The notes: a model not told the origin generated them from the letters alone. Counted from the first letter of the stretch, positions 11,075 to 20,489 are shown. The stretch is DNA of 64,000 bases from Asticcacaulis sp. MM231 (GCF_964186625.1 NZ_OZ075108.1:3299001-3363000), one strand, 5' to 3'. Translations and numbers: made by a program.

Positions 11075-11941
11075 TCAGCCCATACCCTTAGCCAGATCAT
11101 CGAATGCGCGAAGGGTGCCGATCAGATCTTTCATCTTGTCGATATAGATCATGTTGGGGCCGTCGCTCGGCGCATGATCGGGGTCTTCGTGGGTTTCGAT
11201 AAACACCGCCGACACACCGACGGCGCAGGCGGCGCGCGCCAGCACCGGCGCGAACTCGCGCTGGCCGCCTGAGGTCGTGCCCTGACCACCCGGCTGCTGC
11301 ACCGAATGGGTGGCGTCGAACATCACCGGGTAACCGGTCTGGGCCATGATCGGCAGGCCGCGGAAATCGCTGACCAGCGTGTTGTAACCGAAGCTGGTGC
11401 CGCGATCACACAGGATGATCCGCTCATTGCCCGTCGAGGCGATCTTGTTGGCGACGTTCTTCATGTCCCAGGGCGCCAGGAACTGGCCCTTCTTGACATT
11501 GATGGTGCGGCCAGTGGCGCCGGCGGCCAGCAAAAGATCGGTCTGGCGGCACAGGAAGGCCGGGATCTGGATGACATCGACCTGCTTTCCCACCGGCTCG
11601 CACTGGTGGGTGTCGTGCACATCGGTCAGGACGGGACAGCCGAACTTGTCGCGGACGGCAGCCAGGATATCGAGGCCTTCCGTCATGCCGATACCGCGCG
11701 CCGTACCGATCGAGGAGCGGTTGGCCTTGTCGTAACTGGACTTGTAGATGAACTTGGTGCCGGTCGGCGCGCAGGCCTCGGCGATCTTCTCGGCCATCAT
11801 AAGGGCGTGGTCGAGGCTCTCGATCTGACACGGCCCGGCGATCAGCACGAACGGTTCGTCGCCGCCGATTTTAATCTTCGGCTGGCCGAAATCACCAATT
11901 TCGAAAACCTTGGTTTTGACGTGTTGCGGCTGGATCGACAT
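11075..11941 (-). CDS. kdsA: 3-deoxy-8-phosphooctulonate synthase KdsA
   Basis: The 288-residue enzyme condenses phosphoenolpyruvate with D-arabinose 5-phosphate to give KDO 8-phosphate, for lipopolysaccharide core synthesis in the cytosol. Family signatures are clear: [19 protein letters not shown] (residues about 32-50), [46 protein letters not shown], and [18 protein letters not shown]. It closes a kdsD-kdsB-kdsA operon, starting 10 bases after kdsB. The three genes supply activated KDO from ribulose 5-phosphate. The N-terminal extension with Cys at the metal site region (AGPC) is found in both metal and non-metal forms, so the class is not decided here. Confidence 0.96.
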   Translation of the reverse strand: MSIQPQHVKTKVFEIGDFGQPKIKIGGDEPFVLIAGPCQIESLDHALMMAEKIAEACAPTGTKFIYKSSYDKANRSSIGTARGIGMTEGLDILAAVRDKFGCPVLTDVHDTHQCEPVGKQVDVIQIPAFLCRQTDLLLAAGATGRTINVKKGQFLAPWDMKNVANKIASTGNERIILCDRGTSFGYNTLVSDFRGLPIMAQTGYPVMFDATHSVQQPGGQGTTSGGQREFAPVLARAACAVGVSAVFIETHEDPDHAPSDGPNMIYIDKMKDLIGTLRAFDDLAKGMG

Positions 11942-11950
11942 GGGGTACTC

Positions 11951-12733
11951 CTAGATGACTTGTTCAATGCGGGCGACATCGACGGGGTTGTTCAGTTCCC
12001 AGAACACGCGACCGCGGCCGTCGACCTCGACACAGCGTATCGGCATGCCGTTTTCCAGAAAGCGCAGTTGCTCAAGGCCTTCCCAGGTTTCCAGCGGCCC
12101 CACCGGCCAGCTCGAATAGCTCTTCAGGGCCTGCTCGCGGTAACCATAGACGCCGACATGGTGGAAGACCGGGATCGTATCGCCCTCGCCAAACGTCTTG
12201 CCGGTATAGGGAATGACTTCCTTGGAGAAGTAGAGCGCGTTGAGGTTTTTGTCGAACACCGCCGTGGTGCCGCCGACGCGGCCATTGAGGCGATCCTCGA
12301 CGAAGTTGGCGTGGGTCTGGGCATCGCAGCGCAGCACCGGCGTCGCCATCTGCACCGACGGATCGGCCTTCATGGCGCGGATCAGGTCTTCGACGAACCA
12401 GGCCGGGGTGAGTGGCGCATCGCCCTGCAGATTGATATAGAGATCGGCGGATTCGCTCAGGTGCTGCAGCGCGTCGGCGCAGCGCTCGGTGCCGTTGGCG
12501 CAGGATTCCGCCGTCATGATCACCTGCGCGCCGAAGGCTTCGGCAGCCGTCTTGATGCGATCGTCATCGGTGCAGACATAGACCGAGGCGACATCGGCCA
12601 CGCCCTTGGCGGCTTCCCAGGAGCGCTGGATCAGCGACTTCGGCACGCCATCCTTGCCGGTCAGCATGACCAGCGGCTTGCCGGGATAGCGCGTCGAAGC
12701 ATAGCGCGCGGGGATCAGTATGATGGTTTTCAC
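11951..12733 (-). CDS. kdsB: CMP-KDO synthetase KdsB
   Basis: The 260-residue enzyme activates KDO with CTP to CMP-KDO for transfer to lipid A. It opens with IILIPARYASTRYPGKPLVM, the nucleotide-binding loop of this cytidylyltransferase family. Later motifs are YVCTDDDRI, ADLYINLQGDAPLTP (the metal and CMP site), and VGVYGYREQALKSY. It starts with GTG directly after the kdsD stop codon (no intervening base), showing tight coupling. The C-terminus ends RIEQVI, of normal length. It sits between kdsD and kdsA in a single operon. Confidence 0.96.
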   Translation of the reverse strand: MKTIILIPARYASTRYPGKPLVMLTGKDGVPKSLIQRSWEAAKGVADVASVYVCTDDDRIKTAAEAFGAQVIMTAESCANGTERCADALQHLSESADLYINLQGDAPLTPAWFVEDLIRAMKADPSVQMATPVLRCDAQTHANFVEDRLNGRVGGTTAVFDKNLNALYFSKEVIPYTGKTFGEGDTIPVFHHVGVYGYREQALKSYSSWPVGPLETWEGLEQLRFLENGMPIRCVEVDGRGRVFWELNNPVDVARIEQVI

Positions 12734-13726
12734 TTAAGCAACTCCCGCACGCAGGCAATCGTGGATATGGATCAGGCCGACCGGCGCGTGGCTGTCATCG
12801 ACCGCGAACAGGCAGGTGATCTTCTTGTCATTCATAATGCCAAGCGCCTCGGCCGCCAGGGCTTCGGGGCGGATGGTGCGCGGGCCGGCGTGCATGACCT
12901 GTTTTGCGGTCTTGTCCATCAGGCCGGTCATATTGCGGCGCAGGTCGCCGTCGGTAATGATGCCGGCCAGCTTGCCACTGGCATCGGTGACACCGACCAC
13001 GCCGAAGCTTTTGGCGGTCATTTCCAGCAGCGCGTCGCTCATCGGCGTCAATTCGCCGATCAGCGGCAGGGCATCGCCCTTGTGCATCAGTTGATCGACG
13101 CGCAGCAACTGCGCGCCGAGCTTGCCGCCGGGGTGGAAGGTCTTGAAATCGGTCGGCTGAAAGCCGCGCTTTTCCATGATGGCTACGGCCAGGGCATCGC
13201 CGAGCGCCAGGGTCATGGTGGTGCTCGTGGTCGGGGCCATGCCGATGGCACAGGCTTCCGGCGCGGCCGGCAGGACCAGCGCGATATCGGCCGCCTTGAG
13301 CAGGGTCGAATCGGGGCGCGATGCCACACCGATCAGGGGGATGCCAAAGCGGCGGGTATGGGCGATGATGTCCGAAAGTTCCGAGGTTTCGCCGGAGTTG
13401 GACAGCACCACCACCACGTCATCGGCGGTGATCATGCCGAGGTCGCCGTGCGAGGCTTCGGCGGGGTGGACGAACTGCGCCGGCGTGCCGGTGGAGGCGA
13501 GCGTCGCGGTGATCTTGGCGCCGATATGGCCCGACTTGCCCATGCCGGAGATGATGACGCGGCCCTTGGCGGCGTAAAGGGTCTCGACCGCCCGCACAAA
13601 CGCTTCCGACAGGGAGCCGGCAAACAGCAGCAGGGCCTCGCCTTCGATGCGCATCACGCGCGCGCCGGTGGCCAGAATTTCGGTGCGGCTGTTGATATCG
13701 AGCGGGGGGCTTAAGGTCATAGTCAT
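12734..13726 (-). CDS. kdsD: Arabinose-5-phosphate isomerase KdsD
   Basis: The protein (330 residues from 13726) converts ribulose 5-phosphate to arabinose 5-phosphate, the first step to KDO. It has an N-terminal SIS domain (GKSGHIGAKITATLASTGTPA, then HGDLGMI and VVLSNSGETSEL, residues about 55-125) and two C-terminal CBS domains (about 210-325). Start choice: the MTMTLS start at 13726 lies nearest the conserved N-terminus; the open frame runs up to 13807, but those extra residues look non-conserved. It is the promoter-proximal gene of kdsD-kdsB-kdsA. The paralogue GutQ is the main alternative; the operon with kdsB and kdsA favours kdsD. Confidence 0.94.
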   Translation of the reverse strand: MTMTLSPPLDINSRTEILATGARVMRIEGEALLLFAGSLSEAFVRAVETLYAAKGRVIISGMGKSGHIGAKITATLASTGTPAQFVHPAEASHGDLGMITADDVVVVLSNSGETSELSDIIAHTRRFGIPLIGVASRPDSTLLKAADIALVLPAAPEACAIGMAPTTSTTMTLALGDALAVAIMEKRGFQPTDFKTFHPGGKLGAQLLRVDQLMHKGDALPLIGELTPMSDALLEMTAKSFGVVGVTDASGKLAGIITDGDLRRNMTGLMDKTAKQVMHAGPRTIRPEALAAEALGIMNDKKITCLFAVDDSHAPVGLIHIHDCLRAGVA

Positions 13727-13878
13727 TCCATATGGTACGCGCGCCCCTCTTAGCAAGATCGGCATGAAGGGACAATCCAAATGCGGGCAATGCTGGCCAG
13801 CGCGCACGCTTTCCTGTTACCACAGGCCATGTTAGCAGGAAACGGATGTGATTTTATAGCTGCACAAGAAGGCCGAAA

Positions 13879-14718
13879 TTGAGCGAAACCTCCCCTCACC
13901 CTTTGGCCCCCTTTCTGCAACCCGTGCGACGCTGGATACGCAGCACCCTGCTGATCCTGCCAGCGCCTTTACGTGAATTCGTGCTGTTCGGTTTGAAAAT
14001 GGCGTGGTCGTGCCTGTTTGGCGCCGGGATGCTCGGCCTGATCATCGTGACGCATCTCTTCTGGCCCGCCCATGCACCGATCTATCGCTATGATTTCCTG
14101 CTGGCCGCCGCCATCGCCATTCAGGCCCTGTTGCTGTGGACGAGGCTGGAGACCTTCGATGAGGTCAAGGTCATCTTCCTCTACCATGTCACCGGCACGA
14201 TCATGGAAATTTTCAAGACCCATATGGGGTCGTGGGCCTATCCGGAGCCGTCGATCTTCCATATCGGCGGGGTGCCGCTTTTCACCGGCTTCATGTATGG
14301 CAGCGTCGGTTCGTTTATCGCCCGCGCCATCCGCGTCTTCGACATGCGTTTCTCGCACTATCCGAAGGCGTGGGTGACCTATGTGCTGGCGACGGTGATC
14401 TATCTCAACTTTTTCACGCATCACTTCCTTTTCGATTTCCGCTATCTGATTTTCGCCGCCATCGCCGTCATTTATTTCCGCTGCTTCGTCTATTTCCGCG
14501 TCGATCAGAAGGTGCATGCCATGCCCTATCTGCTGGCCGGCACCCTGACGGCCTTCTTTCTGTGGCTGGCGGAAAATATCGGCACCTTCACCCACACCTG
14601 GAGCTATCCGGGCAAGGCGTGGCATCTGGTATCGATCCAGAAAATGGGCGCGTGGGGCCTGCTGCTGATCATTAGCTTTGTGACGGTGACGCTTATTTTT
14701 AAACCGAAAGCGCCTTAA
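13879..14718 (+). CDS. DUF817 family integral membrane protein
   Basis: The 279-residue protein has about eight hydrophobic helices and matches the DUF817 family. Typical features are ETFDEVKVIFLYHVTGTIMEIFKTHMGSWAYPE, followed by GGVPLFTGFMYGSVGSFIARA, and the late ENIGTFTHTWSYPG motif. Several His, Glu and Asp residues face membrane segments, but no activity is known. The start is TTG at 13879, supported by a GAAGG site at the right spacing. It is divergent from the kds operon and convergent with the small regulator gene at 14732. No function can be assigned. Confidence 0.82.
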   Translation: MSETSPHPLAPFLQPVRRWIRSTLLILPAPLREFVLFGLKMAWSCLFGAGMLGLIIVTHLFWPAHAPIYRYDFLLAAAIAIQALLLWTRLETFDEVKVIFLYHVTGTIMEIFKTHMGSWAYPEPSIFHIGGVPLFTGFMYGSVGSFIARAIRVFDMRFSHYPKAWVTYVLATVIYLNFFTHHFLFDFRYLIFAAIAVIYFRCFVYFRVDQKVHAMPYLLAGTLTAFFLWLAENIGTFTHTWSYPGKAWHLVSIQKMGAWGLLLIISFVTVTLIFKPKAP

Positions 14719-14731
14719 TAGAACAGGTGTT

Positions 14732-15031
14732 CTAACGCTTGGAAACCAGATTGGACAAGGCGTCGAGATAGTTGGCGAAGGCCTTGCGACCAGCCAGAGT
14801 GATATGGACGCGTGTCAGGGGTTTGCGGCCCTGAAAGCTCTTGACGATCTCGACATAGCCCGCTTCTTCCAGCTTGCGCAGATGGACCGACAGATTGCCC
14901 TGTGTCGCCTCCAGCACCGCCTTCAACTCGTTGAAATCGGCGGCTTCAGCGTCCATCAGATAGGCCATAATCCCCAGACGCAGGCGTCCGTGGATGGCGT
15001 CATCCAGTTTGTTGATGTCGAAACCGGCCAT
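14732..15031 (-). CDS. Small winged-helix transcriptional regulator
   Basis: This 99-residue protein is a single winged helix-turn-helix of the type seen in DNA-binding HTH_27/MarR-like proteins: LRLGIMAYLMDAEAADFNELKAVLEATQGNLSVHLRKLEEAGYVEIVK, then the wing KPLTRVHITLAGRKAFANYLDAL. It lacks a ligand domain. It is the last gene of a four-gene operon (acyltransferase, two paralogous membrane proteins, regulator), three bases after the second membrane gene. Such small regulators are commonly paired with membrane proteins of unknown role. Control of its own operon is the simplest guess. Confidence 0.78.
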   Translation of the reverse strand: MAGFDINKLDDAIHGRLRLGIMAYLMDAEAADFNELKAVLEATQGNLSVHLRKLEEAGYVEIVKSFQGRKPLTRVHITLAGRKAFANYLDALSNLVSKR

Positions 15032-15033
15032 GA

Positions 15034-15657
15034 TTACTTACGCGCCTGTGTCATCATGTACCAGCCGCCCCCACCCATGATAACGGACAGGGCCAAGCCC
15101 AGCACCAGAACGTAATGCGGGGTGCCGAGAAGGAAGCCCAGGGTCAGGGTGGTGACGAACCAGCCGGCGGATATGACCGCCAGCCAGATCTGCTTGCGGA
15201 TCATGTAGGCCGTATACCAGACAGCGCCCTGAAAAGCGCAGATCGTGATCGGATACAACAACCAGATCAACATACTTTTTTCGGTGATGGCGACATAGGC
15301 AAACACCCCGACCATGAACAGATTGGCCAGTCCGGCGCTGCTAAAGGCGGCATTGAGCGCGCGCGTCGCCACGCCATTTTTCGGCACCTTGCGATCGCGC
15401 CACAGGATGACGCACATCACGGCCAGAAAGACGATCGTCGGCAGAAAGCCGGCGATCAGATTGCCCCACAGGCCGAGATTGACGATTCCGACCATGTGCG
15501 CCCATTGGGCCAGGCATTGCAGCCCATAACAAACCCCGCCGGCCAAATAGAGGGCGCCGCCTGAAATCTGCACGCGGCTGCCTTCGGTGACGAGCGCCTT
15601 GACGAAGGCCAGATCGGCCTGAATATCCCGCCCGGTGCCGGCGCTGTTATCGCTCAT
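15034..15657 (-). CDS. Integral membrane protein, paralogue of the gene upstream
   Basis: The 207-residue protein has about six membrane helices. Its N-terminus (DLAFVKALVTEGSRVQISGG) and central parts (WRDRK...GVATRALNAAFSSAGLANL, MLIWLLYPITICAFQGAVWYTAYMIRKQIW) line up with the 213-residue product of 15654-16295, so the two arose by duplication. No known domain or catalytic motif was recognised. Its start overlaps the upstream gene's stop by four bases. It may form a heteromeric complex with its paralogue. Function unknown. Confidence 0.75.
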   Translation of the reverse strand: MSDNSAGTGRDIQADLAFVKALVTEGSRVQISGGALYLAGGVCYGLQCLAQWAHMVGIVNLGLWGNLIAGFLPTIVFLAVMCVILWRDRKVPKNGVATRALNAAFSSAGLANLFMVGVFAYVAITEKSMLIWLLYPITICAFQGAVWYTAYMIRKQIWLAVISAGWFVTTLTLGFLLGTPHYVLVLGLALSVIMGGGGWYMMTQARK

Positions 15658-16295
15658 GTGCCTGACTCCTGTTGGCGGTTAAGGTAAATCATGGTCCCGC
15701 CGGCGCCGCCCATCAGAAGGATCAGCGCCACGCCAAGCACGAGAAGATAGGTCTCGGTCTGGCGGATCATCAGGCCCAGAGCCACCGTGGTGACGAACCA
15801 GCCGGCCGATACGCAGGCCAGCCACAGTTTGCGCCGGATCATGTAGGCGACATACCAGACTGCGCCGAAAAAGGCGCAGATCACCACCGGATAGAGGAGC
15901 CAGATCAGCATGCTTTTCTGGCTGCTGGCCACATAGCCAAAGACGATGGCGAGGGCAAGATTGGCCAGTCCTGCCGAGGCGTAGGCCGCATTGAGCGCCC
16001 GCGTGGCGACGCCCTGCTGTCCGCCCTTACGGCCTTTCCAACTCACATAGATGATGACGGGGACGGAGACAACAATGGGGAACAGGATCAGAACCAGACC
16101 GATCAGCGGGGACGAGGGAAGATCAAACGCCATCTGCGCCCAGTAGGCCAGGCAGTCGATTCCGTAGGACAGTCCGGCGGTCAGGAAGATGATACCCGCC
16201 GCCCCTTGCGTCTTCGGCCCCTCGCTGACGAGGGCCCTCAGGAAGGCAAGGTTTTGGGAGGCGTCGTCGTCGTCATGTCTCATCTCGGGTGTCAT
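15654..16295 (-). CDS. Integral membrane protein, paralogue of the gene downstream
   Basis: The 213-residue product has about six membrane helices and the same layout as its neighbour: NLAFLRALVSEGPKTQGAAG near the N-terminus, GVATRALNAAYASAGLANLAL in the middle, and SMLIWLLYPVVICAFFGAVWY with AYMIRRKLW later. An Asp-rich head (DDDDASQ) precedes the first helix. It overlaps the acyltransferase stop (ATGA) and the next gene start. Nothing in the sequence indicates enzymatic activity. The operon with an acyltransferase hints at an envelope role, but this is only context. Confidence 0.75.
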   Translation of the reverse strand: MTPEMRHDDDDASQNLAFLRALVSEGPKTQGAAGIIFLTAGLSYGIDCLAYWAQMAFDLPSSPLIGLVLILFPIVVSVPVIIYVSWKGRKGGQQGVATRALNAAYASAGLANLALAIVFGYVASSQKSMLIWLLYPVVICAFFGAVWYVAYMIRRKLWLACVSAGWFVTTVALGLMIRQTETYLLVLGVALILLMGGAGGTMIYLNRQQESGT

Positions 16296-17497
16296 GCCGT
16301 GGCCTCCCCTTCTTGGGTCGCGTGCTTCGTCTTGCGGCGGCGGCCGTTGAGAATCGCCCCGATGAAGCTGTAGCGTACCATAATTTGATAGCTGAGAATG
16401 CCAATCGCCAGGGTGCTGAACAGGACGATGGCGAATTTCGCTTCAGCCGGCAGGGCGAGGTCCTTCACGACGTACTGGAAGACCAGCAGCACCGGAATAT
16501 GGATGATATAGACCCAGTAGGAGCTATCCGACAGCAGGCGCAGCAGCGGGTTTTCGTGTCTGATGAAGCGATGCGCCATGCCGATGAAGGCCAGCACCCA
16601 CGACCAGGCGCTGAGGCCATAGATCAGGATATAGAGCGGATGATCGCGGCCATTGACTGGCACCAGGACCGGTGTGCTGCCAATCATGTTAAGGCAGATA
16701 ATCGTGCCGACAACCGCGCTGAACAGATAGAGCCAGAAGCGATGGGCGAAATGCGCCAGCAGGTCGGCGCGGCGATGCAGGCACCAGCCAAAGGCGAAGG
16801 CGGTGGTGAAGCCGGCCACAGCGGTGGGGTTGGGGATCAGGCCGGTATCAGGCGTGGGGATACCGAACCACAGGGCCGCCTGCGGATTGAGATACATGGT
16901 GATGGCGACCGGCAGGAACAGCACGACACTGATCAGGTCGCTTTTGGTCAGGGCACCCACCACGCTATCGACCAGACGGCCCAGCGGCTTGCCGATATGG
17001 AGCAGATCGACGGCGAGCTTGAGCACAATGGCGCCGGCGCACAGGATCAGCAGCACATAGAGAAACCACAGGTGCGTCAGCGGGAAGGTGTGGATGTCAA
17101 AGGCCGGCGGTGGCGGGGCTGGCGGCGCAGGCGTTCCCGGTGGCGGCATGTTGGCAATGATCATCATGGCGACGATGGCGGTGATGACGATGGGCCAGAA
17201 GACGACGAGCGGTAGGGCCAGACGCTTCAGGCGATTGACGGCGAAACCCCAGACACCGCGCTTGCTCACCATCATATGCGCGAAGAAGCCGGCCATGACG
17301 AAAAAGGTGGTCATGCGGAACATATGGATGACGTAGAACAGCAGACTCAGGCTGTCGGCGTGATGGATATCCTTGATGATCCAGATCCGCGGCTCGATAA
17401 AGGACATGGTGGCGTGCAGGGCCACACCCAGCGTCAGGGCCAGTCCGCGGACGGCATCGAGATCGTGATAACGCTTAAGAGTTACAGTTTCAGCCAT
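16292..17497 (-). CDS. Acyltransferase 3 family membrane protein (OpgC-like)
   Basis: The 401-residue protein has about ten membrane helices of the acyltransferase 3 family, which O-acylates sugars or glucans. The family signature is at the N-terminus: YHDLDAVRGLALTLGVALHATMSF, holding the conserved Arg and His. Motifs MTTFFVMAGFFAHMM and SYWVYIIHIPVL are also typical. A Pro-rich loop (PPPGTPAPPAPPPP) lies near residues 125-140. The start at 17497 is preferred because GGGAGG precedes it. It heads the operon with the two paralogous membrane proteins and the small regulator. The acceptor (glucan, LPS or other) is unknown. Confidence 0.82.
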   Translation of the reverse strand: MAETVTLKRYHDLDAVRGLALTLGVALHATMSFIEPRIWIIKDIHHADSLSLLFYVIHMFRMTTFFVMAGFFAHMMVSKRGVWGFAVNRLKRLALPLVVFWPIVITAIVAMMIIANMPPPGTPAPPAPPPPAFDIHTFPLTHLWFLYVLLILCAGAIVLKLAVDLLHIGKPLGRLVDSVVGALTKSDLISVVLFLPVAITMYLNPQAALWFGIPTPDTGLIPNPTAVAGFTTAFAFGWCLHRRADLLAHFAHRFWLYLFSAVVGTIICLNMIGSTPVLVPVNGRDHPLYILIYGLSAWSWVLAFIGMAHRFIRHENPLLRLLSDSSYWVYIIHIPVLLVFQYVVKDLALPAEAKFAIVLFSTLAIGILSYQIMVRYSFIGAILNGRRRKTKHATQEGEATA

Positions 17498-17607
17498 GAC
17501 AGCCTCCCTAAGCGCAATCCGATAAAGCGGCCCCCACTTTCCGGACAACTGCGCGACAAAAACCTAGGTCGGCCGAAATGGCCGGACTGCGGACAATTAC
17601 ATGAACA

Positions 17608-17624
17608 AGTTTGTTTTGTAAACT
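17608..17624. promoter_or_regulatory. Possible operator dyad
   Basis: AGTTT-gttttgt-AAACT is a perfect 5-bp inverted repeat between the acyltransferase operon and the divergent DUF4328 gene. A role for the operon's own small regulator is possible but unproven. Confidence 0.3.
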
Positions 17625-17694
17625 GGTTTAGTGAAACACGGCATTGCGCGGAGGCGTCAGGTCGCGGATAGTCATGCTGGTTAAGGGGGGATTG

Positions 17695-18354
17695 ATGGTT
17701 TCGAAAGCGACACGTACCGGCAAGGCACAAAGCCTGGCCTTGGTGATTCTCGCCGGCATCGATATCGTGCTGGGGATGATCGCCATCGCGATAGCGATCA
17801 GCGCCGGATGGCCGGGGCTGGAAGCTTTTCAGGGTTCAGGGCCAACCGCTCAGGGCAACCTCGTTGTCGGTTCTGTTTTTCTTGTTCTCATCATACAATT
17901 CGTGCTTCGCGTTTTCATGCTCGTCGTCATGGCGTGGTGGAGCTTCCGGCTGGTCAGCCATGCTCATCGCCATACCCGTTTTCCAGTATCGACACGCTGG
18001 GCATGGCTCGGCTGGTTTGTACCCGTAGTAAGCCTGTGGTTACCCTTGCGAGCCGTCTTGAGCCTGAATTTAAAATTGGGTGGTATGTCCTCTGGGAGGC
18101 GTTTGCTTATCCTCTCTTGGTGGGCGATACGCCTGCTGATCAGCCCCACACTAGCCCTCATCACGGTTACCTTAATCGGCATCTTTGCCACACTTAACGA
18201 TCAACAAGGCCCAAATGTCACTTTAACGATACACTTGTTTGTGTGGATACTGATCGCTGGACTTGCTGCTCAGTGTCTGTCCGTCGCCATGGTCCTCATC
18301 ACGCAACGCCATCAGCCCAAACCCGGCGAGATTGTCACGGCGGACCTCTTCTGA
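17695..18354 (+). CDS. DUF4328-like membrane protein
   Basis: The 219-residue protein has about five or six membrane helices. The middle (FRLVSHAHRHTRFPVSTRWAWLGWFVPVVSLWLPLRAVLSLNLK) resembles the DUF4328 family: a conserved W-W-FVP-x-W-LP pattern. The start at 17695 is favoured by an AAGGGGGG ribosome site; the open frame extends upstream to 17644. It overlaps the next gene by one base (TGATG), so it is co-transcribed with the alpha/beta hydrolase. Function unknown. Confidence 0.7.
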   Translation: MVSKATRTGKAQSLALVILAGIDIVLGMIAIAIAISAGWPGLEAFQGSGPTAQGNLVVGSVFLVLIIQFVLRVFMLVVMAWWSFRLVSHAHRHTRFPVSTRWAWLGWFVPVVSLWLPLRAVLSLNLKLGGMSSGRRLLILSWWAIRLLISPTLALITVTLIGIFATLNDQQGPNVTLTIHLFVWILIAGLAAQCLSVAMVLITQRHQPKPGEIVTADLF

Positions 18355-19190
18355 TGGTCCGCACTGTACGTCATATTATTCTTGGCATTTTGACTGCAGG
18401 GGTAGCTATTTACCTCGCAGTGATCGGCTATCTCTATATCAACCAAAGGCAATTGCTTTACGCCGTAAGGCCCGGGCTCGAAACGCCGGCCATCACGGGG
18501 CTGGCGATACAGGATATCCGTATCACCACGAAGGACGGCGAAACGCTGCAGGCCTGGTATGAACCTCCGCAGGAAGGGCGACCGGTCATTCTGTACTTTC
18601 ATGGCAAGGGCGATGCGCTCAGCATGGGCAAGTGGCGCTATATTCGCATGCACAAGGCAGGGGTCGGGTATCTGGCCCTCTCCTATCGCGGCTATGGCGG
18701 CTCGACCGGCACCCCGACTGAAACTGGACTGATCACCGACGGGCTGGCGGCCTATGACTGGCTGCGGGCGCAGGGTTTTGAAGATCAGCAGATCGTCATC
18801 CATGGCCACAGTCTCGGTTCAGGCGTGGCGACCTATGTGGCGACGCAACGGCCGGCGCGCGCCTTGCTGCTGGAAGCGCCCTTCACCGCCACCTGCGATG
18901 TCGCCAGCAAGCGCTATCCGCTTATCCCCGCCTGTCTTTTGATGCACGATCGCTTTCTCAACCGCGAGCGCATCAAGGATGTGCATACACCCGTTCTGAT
19001 CGCGCATGGCGACCGCGACAGCGTTGTGCCATTTTCTCAAGGCAAACATCTGTTCGAACTTGCAAATTCGCCAAAGCTTTTCGTGAAAATGAAAGGGTCA
19101 GAGCATAGCACCCTGACCCGTGACGGCGTTTATAACGCGTACTGGCGTTTCCTCGGCCTGCCGGAAGATCCGGCCGATCCTGTGCCGTAA
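18354..19190 (+). CDS. Membrane-anchored alpha/beta hydrolase (Bem46-like)
   Basis: This 278-residue protein has one N-terminal membrane helix (residues about 7-28) then an alpha/beta hydrolase fold. The oxyanion region is ILYFHGKGD (about 75-83). The nucleophile elbow is HGHSLGSG near residue 145, with Ser as catalytic residue; the acid is in HGDRDSVVPF and the His in GSEHSTLT. It is the Bem46/YfhR type, serine hydrolases of unclear substrate. It starts on the last base of the DUF4328 stop. The start at 18354 avoids a longer open frame that would overlap DUF4328 by 111 bases. Confidence 0.82.
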   Translation: MVRTVRHIILGILTAGVAIYLAVIGYLYINQRQLLYAVRPGLETPAITGLAIQDIRITTKDGETLQAWYEPPQEGRPVILYFHGKGDALSMGKWRYIRMHKAGVGYLALSYRGYGGSTGTPTETGLITDGLAAYDWLRAQGFEDQQIVIHGHSLGSGVATYVATQRPARALLLEAPFTATCDVASKRYPLIPACLLMHDRFLNRERIKDVHTPVLIAHGDRDSVVPFSQGKHLFELANSPKLFVKMKGSEHSTLTRDGVYNAYWRFLGLPEDPADPVP

Positions 19191-19191
19191 A

Positions 19192-20394
19192 TTACTTCGT
19201 CAGGGCCTGCGCGCGGCCAAGATCGATGCTCGCCACCGCCGATTTCAGCGTGGCCATGTCGACATTATCACCCTCGGCTTCAACCGTGATGCGGCCATTG
19301 GAGACCACGGCGTATTTGCCGTGCTTCGATTGCGTGTCGTATTCCTCGGTGACCATCTGGCCATTCTGCGTCGTGACCTTTTCATAGCCGGTGGCGCTGC
19401 TGCTCGACGTATTGATATTGACCGCCGCCGCCATGGCGCCGAAACCAGCCATGGTGCCCATGTCGGTGACGGTGAGGTGGAGCGAGCCATCGCCGATGCG
19501 GTAGGTGCCTTCGGCGGTCGAGACCGCCATGCCGCCCATAGTGTTGGCCTGGGTACGGTCATCGCTGCGCGCCACGCCATTGAGCGACGGCGGCAGAAGC
19601 GCCAGAAGCGCGCCGGCATCCGCCAGCTTGACCGTCGTCTGACCATTTTCCATGGCCGAGGCCTGTGCCGCCATCTGGTTCGCGGCGGCTTCCATATGAT
19701 TGGCGGCCTGGTCTATTTTCGAGACATTCGGCGCAACAACCGCATGATTGACAGCCAGTGCTGCCAGTCCCCCCGTCGTCAAGGCGCTAATACCGGCAAA
19801 GGTGGCGATCACGGCCCCCATGATCAGGACAAGCACAAAATAAACTACCGCATTGACGATCATATAGACGATCGTTTTATCTGCCGGGTTCTTCATCAGC
19901 TTCGGTAAGCCGAGATACATCAGATAAAGACCATAAAGACCAAGCAAGCTTCCAATGACGCCCAGACCGGGGTGAATACTTAAAACCGCCGCAACCCAGC
20001 CGGCCGTAGAGCTGTAAGCAGCCACTTTCAGAGCCTGGATAAAGTTTTTCTGACCATTGAAGCTGGGGGCGAGCCCATCAATGATCAAGGCGACAACATA
20101 GATCAGGATCAGCGACAGGATGTAGAGCAACACAGCCGAGACGATTCTGAACAGCCCGCCGCCGAACACTATGCCACCAATAGCCGTGGCTACCGGACCG
20201 ATGGCCGCCAAAGGCATGATGTAGCTGGTGTAAAGCGTCTTGACGTCAGGCGTTTCGCGCTCGATCACGTCCCAGGTCGCGGCCGGCTTGAGCAGGATGG
20301 CCTGCACGCGCTCAATCAGATTGTTGGGATTTTTCGGATTGGCATAAGGGTTGGGATCGGGTGCCTGAACGGGCGGTACGGAATCGTCGGCCAT
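19192..20394 (-). CDS. YIP1 family membrane protein with C-terminal extension
   Basis: The 400-residue protein begins with a short cytosolic head rich in Pro and Asn, then a YIP1 domain of about five helices (residues about 20-200; LIERVQAILLKPAATWDVIERE, LYTSYIMPLAAIGPV). The C-terminal half (about 215-400) is a periplasmic or soluble domain with Asn/Ala-rich coil and beta-strand repeats (SLHLTVTDMGTM, YEKVTTQNGQMV). The fusion of YIP1 to such a tail is seen in other Proteobacteria. The start at 20394 is preferred because the domain begins soon after and AAGG precedes it. Its gene is convergent with the hydrolase and ends one base after it. Function unknown. Confidence 0.75.
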   Translation of the reverse strand: MADDSVPPVQAPDPNPYANPKNPNNLIERVQAILLKPAATWDVIERETPDVKTLYTSYIMPLAAIGPVATAIGGIVFGGGLFRIVSAVLLYILSLILIYVVALIIDGLAPSFNGQKNFIQALKVAAYSSTAGWVAAVLSIHPGLGVIGSLLGLYGLYLMYLGLPKLMKNPADKTIVYMIVNAVVYFVLVLIMGAVIATFAGISALTTGGLAALAVNHAVVAPNVSKIDQAANHMEAAANQMAAQASAMENGQTTVKLADAGALLALLPPSLNGVARSDDRTQANTMGGMAVSTAEGTYRIGDGSLHLTVTDMGTMAGFGAMAAAVNINTSSSSATGYEKVTTQNGQMVTEEYDTQSKHGKYAVVSNGRITVEAEGDNVDMATLKSAVASIDLGRAQALTK

Positions 20395-20489
20395 GGCTGT
20401 CGCCTTTTGAAGGAATGAGATACGCAAGGAGGCACTGTTGGAGCGCAAGAAAGCCTGTCTCGCCCCGTGATGGCGGACCTTGGCCAAAA

